Part shown: piece by piece, positions 16,701-24,224 of the stretch
How the letters are laid out: each line of letters starts with the position of its first letter
How positions within the stretch are numbered: position 1 is the stretch's first letter
NCBI GenBank assembly: GCA_030147505.1
Contig: JASBVG010000132.1
Span: forward strand, 1 to 55,147
Origin: Tardiphaga sp.
GTDB taxonomy: Bacteria; Pseudomonadota; Alphaproteobacteria; Rhizobiales; Xanthobacteraceae
DNA length: 55,147 nucleotides
Direction of reading: 5' to 3'
Made by a program: the position numbers and the translations under genes
Notes under the pieces: generated by a model
Databases searched by the model: none
What the model was told of the DNA's origin: nothing
What the model saw: only the letters and a program-made list of their open reading frames with translations

Positions 16701-17438
16701 TCAGCCCGGCTGGATGGCGCCGACGGTTTCCACGGCCGGCGTGAACATGTAGCCGCCGGAGCGTACGGTCTTGATCAGTTGCGCATCCTGAGGATCGGCC
16801 TCGATCTTGCGGCGGATGCGGCTGACCAGCACGTCGATGCTGCGCTCGAACGAGCCGGCATTGCGGCCCTGCGTCAGGTCGAGCAGGCTGTCGCGGGACA
16901 GCACGCGGCCGGGCCGTTCCACGAAGGCACGCAGCAGATCGAATTCGGCCGAGGTCATTGCAATGCGTGCGCCCTCCGGATTGCGCAACTCGCGCAGGCG
17001 GAAATCCATCTGCCAGCCGAGAAAGGCGAGTGCCGTCGCATTCGGCGTCGCGCTCGCATTCAGTGCATTGGTCTGCCGCCGCAGTACCGCATTGATGCGC
17101 GCCAGAAGCTCGCGCGGATTGAACGGCTTCGGCAGATAGTCATCGGCCCCCATTTCGAGTCCTAGGATACGATCGACGTCCTCGCCGCGCGCGGTGAGCA
17201 TGATGATCGGCACCTGGGATTCCGCGCGCACCCGGCGGCACAGGCTGAGACCATCCTCGCCGGGCAACATGACGTCGAGGATCACCAGGTCGATGCGATT
17301 GTCCGCCAGCGCCTTGTCCATCTCGCGCCCGTCAGCGGCGACAGTGACGTTACAGGCATTGGTACGCAGATACTTTGCAATCAGCGTGCGCGTTTCGCGG
17401 TCGTCTTCCACGACCAGGATGTGGGGTGGGTTTGCCAT
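16701..17438 (-). CDS. OmpR-family response regulator
   Basis: A 245-residue regulator: receiver domain at residues 6-118 with acidic Glu11/Asp12/Asp13, phospho-acceptor Asp55 (LVILDVMLPG), and Lys in LPKPFNPRELLA; then an OmpR/PhoB winged helix (about 135-238) with MTSAEFDLLRAFVERPGRVL, RSIDVLVSRIRRKIE and LIKTVRSGGYMF. Start MANPPHILVVEDD is the family start; a longer frame to 17561 adds an unlikely lead. Together with the kinase downstream it forms a two-component system. Its upstream gap (17439-17611) is shared with a divergent gene and holds a GTTAAC-ATG-GTTAAC palindrome. Confidence 0.94.
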   Translation of the reverse strand: MANPPHILVVEDDRETRTLIAKYLRTNACNVTVAADGREMDKALADNRIDLVILDVMLPGEDGLSLCRRVRAESQVPIIMLTARGEDVDRILGLEMGADDYLPKPFNPRELLARINAVLRRQTNALNASATPNATALAFLGWQMDFRLRELRNPEGARIAMTSAEFDLLRAFVERPGRVLSRDSLLDLTQGRNAGSFERSIDVLVSRIRRKIEADPQDAQLIKTVRSGGYMFTPAVETVGAIQPG

Positions 17439-17553
17439 GCGGACCTTCTTGGCCGGGATTGACACCCTTTGCAGGGAAATTTTGTTTCGGTCTGTTGCTG
17501 TGCAGCCGAGCGTAACCCAGCGCAATATCTTGGCAAGCGAGCAGCAAGGTCCC

Positions 17554-17568
17554 GTTAACATGGTTAAC
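17554..17568. promoter_or_regulatory. GTTAAC-N3-GTTAAC palindrome in a divergent promoter region
   Basis: GTTAACATGGTTAAC lies between the response regulator gene (start 17438) and the gene at 17612. Each hexamer is its own reverse complement, so the site is both a direct and an inverted repeat. The TTAA pair is spaced 5 bases, not the 7 of a CtrA box. A regulator site is likely but the protein is unknown. Confidence 0.45.
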
Positions 17569-17611
17569 CCGAGATGGCGGCACTATCAGGCCAAGCCTCT
17601 CGGAGCAGATC

Positions 17612-18175
17612 ATGACGTCCATTTCGGCTGCCGCCGGCAGTTCCACACAATCTCCTCTCCAGAAGCTGCAGCAGGAGCTGCAGGCCGAGATCACCTCGGG
17701 AAAAATCAGCAGCGGCAACCAGGATGCGTTGTCGGCTGCCTTGGACAGCATCGACCAGTCGATGCAGGCCGATCGCGACAGCGCGGGCGGGGGCACGCGG
17801 CCTGCGCCTGGCGAGATGAAATCGAAGATCGACGATCTCATCGGTGCGCAGGTGTCGAGCGGGAAACTCACCTCGGATCAGGCGGACGAACTCAAGGGCG
17901 TGTTCGAAGCCGCCTTCGCCCATGGTCCCGGCGGCGCCGGCGGCGCCCGCGGCGCCGGCGGCCCGCCGCCGGGCGGTTCACCGCCCTCCGATAGTGTTGA
18001 TGACAGCAACGGCACTGATGGCGCCACAGATATCAATGACATCATGCAGCAGTTTCTCGACTCGCTGCAGCAGTCGCTCGAAACCTCGACCTCAAGTGCC
18101 TACAGCGCCAGCGGCGTCACCGCGACCGGCGCCGCGGCCTCGTTCACGGCATTGCTGGTGGACTACAAGAGCTGA
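17612..18175 (+). CDS. Uncharacterised protein with Gly/Pro-rich linker
   Basis: A 187-residue protein without a signal peptide. N-terminal part (1-100) is helical with two similar helix pairs: LQQELQAEITSGKISSGNQD and IGAQVSSGKLTSDQADELKG, each with the S-GK-S/T pattern ending in an acidic helix, which resembles degenerate EF-hand-like or short helical repeats. Residues 103-125 are a Gly/Ala/Pro linker (PGGAGGARGAGGPPPGGSPP). The last part is Ser/Thr/Gln-rich (TDINDIMQQFLDSLQQSL, then TSTSSAYSASG). It faces the two-component operon across a shared promoter region, so it may be a target of that regulator. No function known to me. Confidence 0.75.
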   Translation: MTSISAAAGSSTQSPLQKLQQELQAEITSGKISSGNQDALSAALDSIDQSMQADRDSAGGGTRPAPGEMKSKIDDLIGAQVSSGKLTSDQADELKGVFEAAFAHGPGGAGGARGAGGPPPGGSPPSDSVDDSNGTDGATDINDIMQQFLDSLQQSLETSTSSAYSASGVTATGAAASFTALLVDYKS

Positions 18176-18188
18176 CAGTCGCGCGTCG

Positions 18189-18279
18189 TAGGATGGGTTG
18201 AGCGAAGGGGCACAGCGCCGGAGCGATACCCATCGCCGCGCGCCCCGTGTGCGATCGGTATCGCTTTGCTTAACCCACC
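18189..18279. repeat. Long imperfect palindromic repeat (GATGGGTT/AACCCACC type)
   Basis: Outer arms GGATGGGTTGAGCGAAG and CTTTGCTTAACCCACC pair imperfectly; an inner stem AGCGATACCCATCGC pairs with GCGATCGGTATCGCT at 14 of 15 positions. This GGATGGGTT..AACCCA element is a known dispersed type in Bradyrhizobium relatives. It fills the gap between the gene ending at 18175 and the PRC-barrel gene, and would block read-through as a large hairpin. Confidence 0.65.
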
Positions 18280-18353
18280 GGCGATCCGGATATCGGAGCG
18301 GAACCAGTCGCGTTTCTCTTCATTGTTTCTCACAACTAATAAAAATGGAGGCA

Positions 18354-18734
18354 ATGATGAGTCTCGATGTCATGATCCGGCCGCACACGTTGATCGCCAG
18401 CGACCGGATCGAGGGAACGGCGGTGCGACGCGCCAATGGCGATTGCATCGGTCATATCGAGCGTCTGATGATCGATAAGCTCACCGGCAAGGTCTCCTAT
18501 GCCATCATGTCGTTCGGTGGTTTCCTCGGCATCGGTTCGAATTTGCTGGCGTTGCCATGGGCCGTGCTGGCCTACAACCGCGAGCTCGACGCATATCAGC
18601 TCGACATCGATGACGAGGACCTGCGCAACGCACCGTCTTTCACGGAGAAATGCGATTTCGATTGGGGCGACCGGTCGCAGGAAGAGGCGTTGCACCGCCA
18701 TTATGGCGTGGCGCCGTATTGGGGCGAATTCTGA
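18354..18734 (+). CDS. PRC-barrel domain protein
   Basis: A 126-residue cytoplasmic protein. The PRC-barrel fold is seen from about residue 8 to 80: LIASDRIEGTAVRRANGDCI, then IERLMIDKLTGKVSYAIMSF and GGFLGIGSNLLALPWAVLAY, with the typical G-F-L-G-I-G turn. The tail is charged and aromatic (FTEKCDFDWGDRSQEEALH). PRC barrels serve in RNA processing (RimM) and photosynthetic reaction centre subunit H, and many small ones in rhizobia are unstudied. Start at the ATG pair at 18354 with GGAGG 4 bases upstream. The next gene is a second, exported PRC-barrel protein. Confidence 0.85.
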   Translation: MMSLDVMIRPHTLIASDRIEGTAVRRANGDCIGHIERLMIDKLTGKVSYAIMSFGGFLGIGSNLLALPWAVLAYNRELDAYQLDIDDEDLRNAPSFTEKCDFDWGDRSQEEALHRHYGVAPYWGEF

Positions 18735-18847
18735 TTACTACACTTCGACAGTAGCGATCGCGGACGCTTACAATTTCGTTCGGGAACTGGAACTGCGCTC
18801 GAGTCCTCGCGTTGCTTTTGGACAGGTGGCAACAATAGGAGGAACGT

Positions 18848-19387
18848 ATGTTCAAGAAATATATGACGGCTGGTATCATCGGCTCGGCACTGTTCGCGAC
18901 AGCGGCCTTTGCGCAAAGCCCGAGCACGACAACAACGACGGCGCCTGCCGCTGCGCCGGCAACAGCGTCGGACTCGAGCTTCCATGGCAACTGGCGGACC
19001 TCGAAGCTCGTCGGCCTCAACGTCTATAACGAAGCCAATGAGAGCCTCGGTTCGATCAACGATCTCCTGACTGACAAGGAAGGCAATATCAAAGCCGTGG
19101 TGATTGGCGTGGGCGGCTTCCTTGGCGTAGGCGAGCGCCTGATCGCCGTGTCGTATGACAAGATCAAATTCGTGAACGAGCCGGTGCAGACATCGGCGGC
19201 CAGCGGTGGTTCGGCCGGCATGGCCAAGTCGTCATCGACCTCCAGCGGCATGACCACCGGCGCCGCGACGTCGGGCACCGCCGCAGCGCCGACCAAGCCG
19301 AACCCCTGGTATCCCGATCACGCGGTCATGAGCGGCGCCAGCAAGGATCAGCTGAAGGCGATGCCGGAATTCAAGTATTCGACCTGA
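18848..19387 (+). CDS. Exported PRC-barrel domain protein
   Basis: A 179-residue protein with a signal peptide (MFKKYMTAGIIGSALFATAAFA, then QSPS), a Thr/Ala-rich link, and a PRC-barrel (about residues 49-105: RTSKLVGLNVYNEANESLGS, NDLLTDKEGNIKAVVIGVGG, FLGVGERLIAVSYDKIKF). The C-terminal third is a Ser/Gly/Thr-rich spacer ending KPNPWYPDHAVMSGASKDQL, a motif repeated in related periplasmic PRC proteins. Strong ribosome site AGGAGGAACGT. It lies 113 bases after the cytoplasmic PRC gene and has a terminator after it. Role unknown; envelope stress or protection is often suggested for the type, which is only inference. Confidence 0.88.
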   Translation: MFKKYMTAGIIGSALFATAAFAQSPSTTTTTAPAAAPATASDSSFHGNWRTSKLVGLNVYNEANESLGSINDLLTDKEGNIKAVVIGVGGFLGVGERLIAVSYDKIKFVNEPVQTSAASGGSAGMAKSSSTSSGMTTGAATSGTAAAPTKPNPWYPDHAVMSGASKDQLKAMPEFKYST

Positions 19388-19440
19388 CGGCAGAACGAGA
19401 TGCGGATGATGTCGTATTGGTGATGGCATCGTCTGACGAA

Positions 19441-19475
19441 GAGGGCGCGCCCGCTCTGCAGGGCGCGCCTTTTTC
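19441..19475 (+). terminator. Rho-independent terminator after the exported PRC gene
   Basis: GGCGCGCCC and GGGCGCGCC pair around an 8-base loop, followed by TTTTTCG. It lies about 55 bases after the stop codon of the exported PRC-barrel gene and 20 bases before the convergent DUF4403 gene end. Confidence 0.8.
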
Positions 19476-19495
19476 GTGTGTGAAACGCCGACGAT

Positions 19496-21046
19496 TTACA
19501 ACTGCGGCAGCTTTGTCACCGTTACATTGATCGCACCCTCTGCCTCGGCGATCACCCGAAGCGTCTTCGAGTCGAATGCGATGCCGCCGAGCCGCAAGGC
19601 GGTGATGTCGGCACCGACCCGCAACCCATCTTCGTTCTTCTGGAAGTCGGCGAGCACGCTGGCGATCTTGCGCTGCGCGTTGGTCGCGAACGGCTTCAGA
19701 TCGATCACGGCGTGCTCCGCGAGCGTGTTCTCCAGCAATGGCATTGCCGCGCGCGCCGCGGCGCCCAGCAGGCCGAAAGCCGCCTCCGACTCCACCGCCA
19801 GTTCGAGATTGGTGAAGCGCATGATCTGGTTGGCCTGATCAAGCGCCGGCTTGCCCCAGACATGGATGGTGGCTTCGCCGCCGAGGCCGAACCAGCTCGA
19901 CTTCTCCCTGGCATTGACCAGCAACGAGATCAGCAACCGGTCGCCAGAGGCGCGCACGGTTGCCTTTTTGACGGTGACCGATACCGAGCCCGAGCCGTCT
20001 TGAGGGAAGGTTTTTCCGGTCAGTTGCGCCTCGATGATCTTGTTGAGCTCGACGAAAGGCATGTCGATGGGCACGCCGATATTCAGCTTGCCGGGACTTG
20101 CGGGCACGATGGCCAGGGTTGCCGGAAACGGACAATTCGGGGTCGTCTGCGCGCCGGTGACACGCGTCTCCGCCTCGACGCCGAGAGTCAGCGTGATATT
20201 GCTGCCGTCGATGCGCGGCTGCGCAGCGATGGCGCGGGTCGGCTTGAGCTCCAGATACAGGTTCTGTACCGAGCTTGCGCCCTGCAGCGGCACCGAACGG
20301 CACAGTTTGGCCCATTCGCGCCGCGCGTTCTGCTCGAGCATCGGATCGTCGCGCAGCCGCTGCTGAACGGCGGCAATCTGCTCGTTGACGGCGTTGTCGA
20401 TCATCGGTTTCACCTGCGCCGGCACGTTGACGCGTACGCCGCCGACTGAGGCATTGGTGTCGCCGAGCGCGACCTGTGCCGACAGATTGGGGTCGATGCG
20501 CCAGTTCGGTGTCAGGCGCGGCTGCGATGCCACCACCACATTGCCGCGGATTTCGGCATTGGCATTGACGTTCTTGATGTTGATATTGCCGATCTGCTTG
20601 GCGACATTGCCGCCGAGCAGATTGCCGAGCGCGCCGCCCAGCGCTTCGCGGACATTAGACGACAGTTCCCCGCTCACATTCAGCGTGCCGTTCAGCGGTG
20701 TGGACATTGTGAGCGTGTCCTGTGCACCGGTGGCCGCGATCGGTCCGCGTGCGGCGGTCCATTTGATATCGGCGTTCTGCAGGACCTGCTGCGCAGGATT
20801 GGCGGCTGTACCGGAGAAGTTTCGCGGTGCGCCGCGTTCGGCGACGTCGCGGATCGCCGTCAGCGCCACGGCGATGGGCGCAACGATGGTGGAGCTGCGC
20901 GGCGGCGAGGGCGGCAATGGCGGCAGCTCGACCAGCGTCGGCGCCGGGCCGGTGGCACGGGGCGCCACATAGTCCATGATCTTGAGCGTAGCTACGAAAA
21001 ACACGGCGACCAGCACAACGCCGATCAGAATCGTCTTCAGACGCAT
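19496..21046 (-). CDS. DUF4403 family membrane-anchored protein
   Basis: A 516-residue protein. The N-terminal helix (TILIGVVLVAVFFVATLKIM, about 4-23) is an uncleaved anchor, followed by a Pro-rich link (about 28-52) and a large periplasmic part. Landmarks of the DUF4403 family: STIVAPIAVALTAIRDVAER near the start, the repeated beta-strand blocks with KPTRAIAAQPRIDGSNITLT and VEAETRVTG, and the closing strands (GAINVTVTKLPQL). The fold is distantly like lipid-binding BPI/SMP-type tubes, so a lipid-transfer role is conceivable but unproven. ATG at 21046 has GGGGAC about 6 bases upstream. The upstream region (21047-21443) holds nothing I can name. Confidence 0.85.
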   Translation of the reverse strand: MRLKTILIGVVLVAVFFVATLKIMDYVAPRATGPAPTLVELPPLPPSPPRSSTIVAPIAVALTAIRDVAERGAPRNFSGTAANPAQQVLQNADIKWTAARGPIAATGAQDTLTMSTPLNGTLNVSGELSSNVREALGGALGNLLGGNVAKQIGNINIKNVNANAEIRGNVVVASQPRLTPNWRIDPNLSAQVALGDTNASVGGVRVNVPAQVKPMIDNAVNEQIAAVQQRLRDDPMLEQNARREWAKLCRSVPLQGASSVQNLYLELKPTRAIAAQPRIDGSNITLTLGVEAETRVTGAQTTPNCPFPATLAIVPASPGKLNIGVPIDMPFVELNKIIEAQLTGKTFPQDGSGSVSVTVKKATVRASGDRLLISLLVNAREKSSWFGLGGEATIHVWGKPALDQANQIMRFTNLELAVESEAAFGLLGAAARAAMPLLENTLAEHAVIDLKPFATNAQRKIASVLADFQKNEDGLRVGADITALRLGGIAFDSKTLRVIAEAEGAINVTVTKLPQL

Positions 21047-21443
21047 GATGTCCCCACATGCAATATGCGGGAACAGTACATCAAGCTGCTAAGTGGGCAA
21101 AGTAAGGCACAAATCCTATCCGATGTGAGGCGGTTACGTATTTCGAAGCGAGCGATCTCTACCAAGGCTCGCTCGAGCGGTTGGAGATGAGTGCTTTTCC
21201 TCGCCTCATTGGTGGCAACGTATCCGGCGCGGCGGGATTTGCCAGAAACCGGCAAGACGTTTTGTTCTGCTGAAGAATAGTGCCGTGAGTTCTTCGCCGA
21301 GAAGACCGCTGGTCGCGGTAATTTCATATGTCTGGTCGGATCTGGCAAACGCCCGGCGGGAAATGAGAGCCAGTCGGGACGGGACAATGAAAATGTGTCC
21401 GAAACTCCGGGACGGGCGCGGGTCCGGCGACCGGAACAATGAG

Positions 21444-21530
21444 TTACAGAATGCCGAGGACGATCGCCCCGACAAGCGCCATGGCCGTATAAGCGGCAAC
21501 GATGCTCAACTGACTGACGAATGCTGTCAT
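21444..21530 (-). CDS. 28-residue single-helix membrane peptide
   Basis: Too short for normal ORF calling. A strong ribosome site (GGAGG, 5 bases upstream) precedes an ATG that opens a 28-codon frame ending in TAA: starts MTAFVSQLSIVAAYTAMAL and ends GAIVLGIL. Almost the whole sequence is one hydrophobic helix with small residues (Ala, Gly) on one side. Peptides of this look are scattered in rhizobial genomes and in other bacteria often modulate a membrane partner. No partner can be named; the nearest same-strand gene is DUF4403, about 400 bases downstream. Confidence 0.6.
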   Translation of the reverse strand: MTAFVSQLSIVAAYTAMALVGAIVLGIL

Positions 21531-21809
21531 AGCTTGCCTCCGGCTGGATGATAGCAGCACCGGGCAACGCCAAACCGCGCAGGTCGTTCCGGTGAAATAT
21601 CGGGAACTGTCATGCAGCGCTCGCCGCTGGCTCTCGCAGTGCGGTAAAGAAATTGCCGCGAGGCCGCCCGCTGTCGATTTTACGCGATATACGGTAAAAT
21701 ATAACGAAGCGCATCCTCACCCATATCCTCAACAGCGAACAGAGGAGCCGCTCACCAACGCCACAGCGGACGTCATGGGCATGGCCTTCTTCCGCTATCT
21801 CGCCTCCCC

Positions 21810-21987
21810 AGCCAGATCAGGCCGGCACGGTGTGGATCAACAGGCATCTCGACATGGCCCCGCACATCCCGTTCGGCGGCGCCAAGCAGTCGGGCATCAG
21901 AACCGAATTCGCCGAAGAGGGCTCGCCGAATTCACCCGGCTGCAGATCATCAACGCCGCGCCGACGATCCACTACGACAATTCGTAG
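21810..21987 (+). pseudogene. 3' remnant of an aldehyde dehydrogenase gene with frameshift
   Basis: Two frames together spell the C-terminus of an NAD(P)-dependent aldehyde dehydrogenase: AGTVWINRHLDMAPHIPFGG, AKQSGIRTEFAEEG in one frame and, after it, LAEFTRLQIINAAPTIHYDN in the next. One missing base near 21921 (a G-G-C-C reduced to G-G-C) explains the shift. The FGG-x-K-x-S-G motif of the C-terminal domain is intact, but the catalytic Cys and NAD domains are absent upstream, so this is a decayed tail of about 60 codons. How it arrived is not visible; no IS ends are seen next to it. Confidence 0.75.
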
Positions 21988-22161
21988 TCGGAGCGCTTTT
22001 GTCCATGGCAATGGGCAAGGGACGCTCCGCCTCATTTTTGCCTCTGGTGTGCCGCCGTGCGACCGCACCGATTGACGCGCGCGGGCGCAAATACTCGCGT
22101 TTTCAGCGCTCGAGAACGGCATGTTGAAGAGTCTTTAAAACATTTCGCTCAATTTGCCGGA

Positions 22162-23412
22162 ATGACGCGCGGAGTTCGTTTGTATCTCGTCGGCTCCTTC
22201 GTCCTTGTCTCTCTGGCAGGTTGCGGCAAAGGTTTGTTTCAAACCGAGCAGCGCGAACCCTGGCGAGCCGAGGCCGAGGTCGCATGTCTGAAGTCGGGCG
22301 CCGTGCGCGAGAGCGCCGGTCTCGTTCGCATCGAACCGATCTCTGGTCCCGGCGTCTGCGGCGCCGAGTTTCCGCTCAAGGTCGCTGCGCTCGGCGAATC
22401 CAACGGCACCATCGGTTTTGCTGATGAGACGTTGCGGCCGCCCGGTGCGATCGCGGGAGGTCCGTCGCGCTGGCCGGTGCAGCAGCCTGCGTCGCAGCCG
22501 ATGGTGCGTGCGACCAGCCAATATCCAAACGCCTATCCGCAATCGGCTCGATCGCAGCAGCAGCCGTCCTACGGCGGCAACTATAACGCCGGCTACAACA
22601 ATGCGCCGGCTGGCAACGGCCCGATTTCGCTCAACGCGCCTGGCGTTGCCGAGGCCGAGGACGACATCAATCTGCCTGCCGAAGGCTCACCTGAGCAGGG
22701 CATGCCGCAAAACGCGCCGCCGCAGTCGCGTCCGCTCTATGGCCGCTATGGCGCCGGTGTCGTGCAAAGCCAGCCGCAGGACTATGCGCAGCCGCGCCTT
22801 GGTCCCGGTCCGGGCAATGTCACCGGCTCGGTCGGTCCCGTCGAGGTGAAGCCGACGGCGACGCTGGCTTGCCCGATCGTGTCGCAGCTCGACAAATGGC
22901 TGGCGGAAGTCGTGCAGCCGGCGGCGATGCGCTGGTTCGGCCAGCGCGTGGTGTCGATCCGTCAGATCTCCGCCTATTCCTGCCGCGGCATGAACGGCAA
23001 TTCGCGTGCGCATATTTCCGAGCATGCCTTCGGCAACGCGCTGGACATTGCGGCCTTCACCTTCGCCGACGGTCGCAACATGTCGATCAAGAATGGCTGG
23101 AAGGGCCTGCCGGAAGAGCAGGGCTTTTTACGCGATGTCCAGGGTGGTGCTTGCCAGTATTTTACGACGGTGCTGGCGCCCGGCTCCAACATCTATCACT
23201 ACGATCACATCCACGTGGATCTCATGCGCCGGCCGAAGCGTCCGTCGATCTGCAAGCCGGCCGCCGTGTCGGGCGAAGAGGTCGCGTCGCGTGCCATGAG
23301 CCGCAGCTATGCGGGCCGGGGCGACGATGGTCCGACCGGCTCGATCAAAAAGGCGGCTAACAAAAACAGCGGCAAGACGCCGGACGACGAGGATTTTTAC
23401 GAGAACGAATAG
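22162..23412 (+). CDS. Extensin-like lipoprotein (Extensin_2 family)
   Basis: A 416-residue protein. Start MTRGVRLYLVGSFVLVSLAG with lipobox LAGC (Cys21), so a lipid-anchored envelope protein. Residues about 100-250 form a disordered Gln/Pro/Tyr/Asn-rich region (for example QQPSYGGNYNAGYNNAP). The C-terminal 160 residues match the extensin-like domain common in alphaproteobacteria: ATLACPIVSQLDKWLAEVVQ, YSCRGMNGNSRAHISEHAFG, NALDIAAFTFADG and HYDHIHVDLM. The SEHAFGNALDIAAF and HYDHIHVDL segments with His/Asp recall LAS-type (VanY-like) zinc peptidases, so a murein peptidase role is plausible. Upstream 22057-22161 is open in frame but without a ribosome site or protein character. Confidence 0.85.
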   Translation: MTRGVRLYLVGSFVLVSLAGCGKGLFQTEQREPWRAEAEVACLKSGAVRESAGLVRIEPISGPGVCGAEFPLKVAALGESNGTIGFADETLRPPGAIAGGPSRWPVQQPASQPMVRATSQYPNAYPQSARSQQQPSYGGNYNAGYNNAPAGNGPISLNAPGVAEAEDDINLPAEGSPEQGMPQNAPPQSRPLYGRYGAGVVQSQPQDYAQPRLGPGPGNVTGSVGPVEVKPTATLACPIVSQLDKWLAEVVQPAAMRWFGQRVVSIRQISAYSCRGMNGNSRAHISEHAFGNALDIAAFTFADGRNMSIKNGWKGLPEEQGFLRDVQGGACQYFTTVLAPGSNIYHYDHIHVDLMRRPKRPSICKPAAVSGEEVASRAMSRSYAGRGDDGPTGSIKKAANKNSGKTPDDEDFYENE

Positions 23413-23415
23413 ACC

Positions 23416-24051
23416 TCAGCTGCTGCGGTAGGCCGCGAGGAACACGCGCACCGCGCTGTTCACGACCTTTTCGATCTCTGCTGCGGTCGGTGCCGGCTTC
23501 GCCTGGAAAATGAAGGGCTGAAACAGCGTCGCCTGGCACGACATCATGAACTGCGCGGCTGTCAGTTCCGTGTCCTCGATCTTCAATTCCCCCGCCTTGA
23601 CGCGGGCATCGAGATAGCCGGCAAACTGCCGGATCGTATGCGCAAGCACGGCCTCGTAGAAGCGCTTGCCAACGTCGGGCATGCGCTCGGCAATCGCCAT
23701 CACCGTGCGGATGGCAGAGCCACCACCGGGGCGACAGAGCAACTGGATATAGGCCCGGCCGAATTCGGCCAGCGTCGGTTCGGCCGCGCGGTCAGGGTTG
23801 AAATTGAAGACTGCTTTGCCCTGTTCAAGCTTTTCCTGTTCGACGATGGCCTCGAACAGCGCGCTCTTATCGGTGAAATAGACGTAAAGCGTGCCCTTGG
23901 AGACGCCCGCCGCACGCGCGATCTCGCCCATGCTGGCGCCGTCAAAACCCAGCGTCATGAAGACCTTGCGCGCGCCGTCAAGGATCTGCCGGCGCTTGGC
24001 GCTGTCTTCTTCGCCGACCGGGGCGAGTGGGGCATGTTGCGTCGCAACCAT
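23416..24051 (-). CDS. TetR-family repressor of the adjoining efflux operon
   Basis: A 211-residue regulator. HTH at about residues 24-66: RRQILDGARKVFMTLGFDGA, SMGEIARAAGVSKGTLYVYF, TDKSALFEAIVEQEK. The ligand domain resembles the AcrR/FadR-type C-terminal family (ALLCRPGGGSAIRTVMAIAE region, then LDARVKAGELKIEDTELTAA). Start at MVATQHAPL (24051) is preferred; a start at 24126 would bring the ATG to 16 bases from the operator and leave almost no leader. It reads away from emrA-emrB, and the TTGACCGAA-N3-TTCGGTCAA palindrome lies between them, so it should repress both itself and the pump until a drug or metabolite binds. Confidence 0.92.
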   Translation of the reverse strand: MVATQHAPLAPVGEEDSAKRRQILDGARKVFMTLGFDGASMGEIARAAGVSKGTLYVYFTDKSALFEAIVEQEKLEQGKAVFNFNPDRAAEPTLAEFGRAYIQLLCRPGGGSAIRTVMAIAERMPDVGKRFYEAVLAHTIRQFAGYLDARVKAGELKIEDTELTAAQFMMSCQATLFQPFIFQAKPAPTAAEIEKVVNSAVRVFLAAYRSS

Positions 24052-24141
24052 TCGTTCAGCCTGTTTTCCAAATTGACCGTTATCGCTGCAAGCAGCGTCT
24101 GGAATAGCCCCAAGTCGTAACGGCATGAGTGTAACTGTATC

Positions 24142-24162
24142 TTGACCGAACCGTTCGGTCAA
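24142..24162. promoter_or_regulatory. TetR operator palindrome
   Basis: A perfect inverted repeat of 9-base arms, TTGACCGAA and TTCGGTCAA, around CCG. It is in the shared promoter region of the TetR gene and the EmrA gene, at a spacing usual for TetR operators. Confidence 0.8.
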
Positions 24163-24224
24163 TGTACATGATGCCACACCCAGCGGGAGGCTTGGCGTCT
24201 CGCGACCATTTTCAGGAGGCCGGA

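Noticed and set aside
21206..21499. 97-codon open frame on the minus strand overlapping the 28-codon peptide
   Set aside because: Different frame, Arg/Ser-rich, without a ribosome site; the peptide frame has the better signals.
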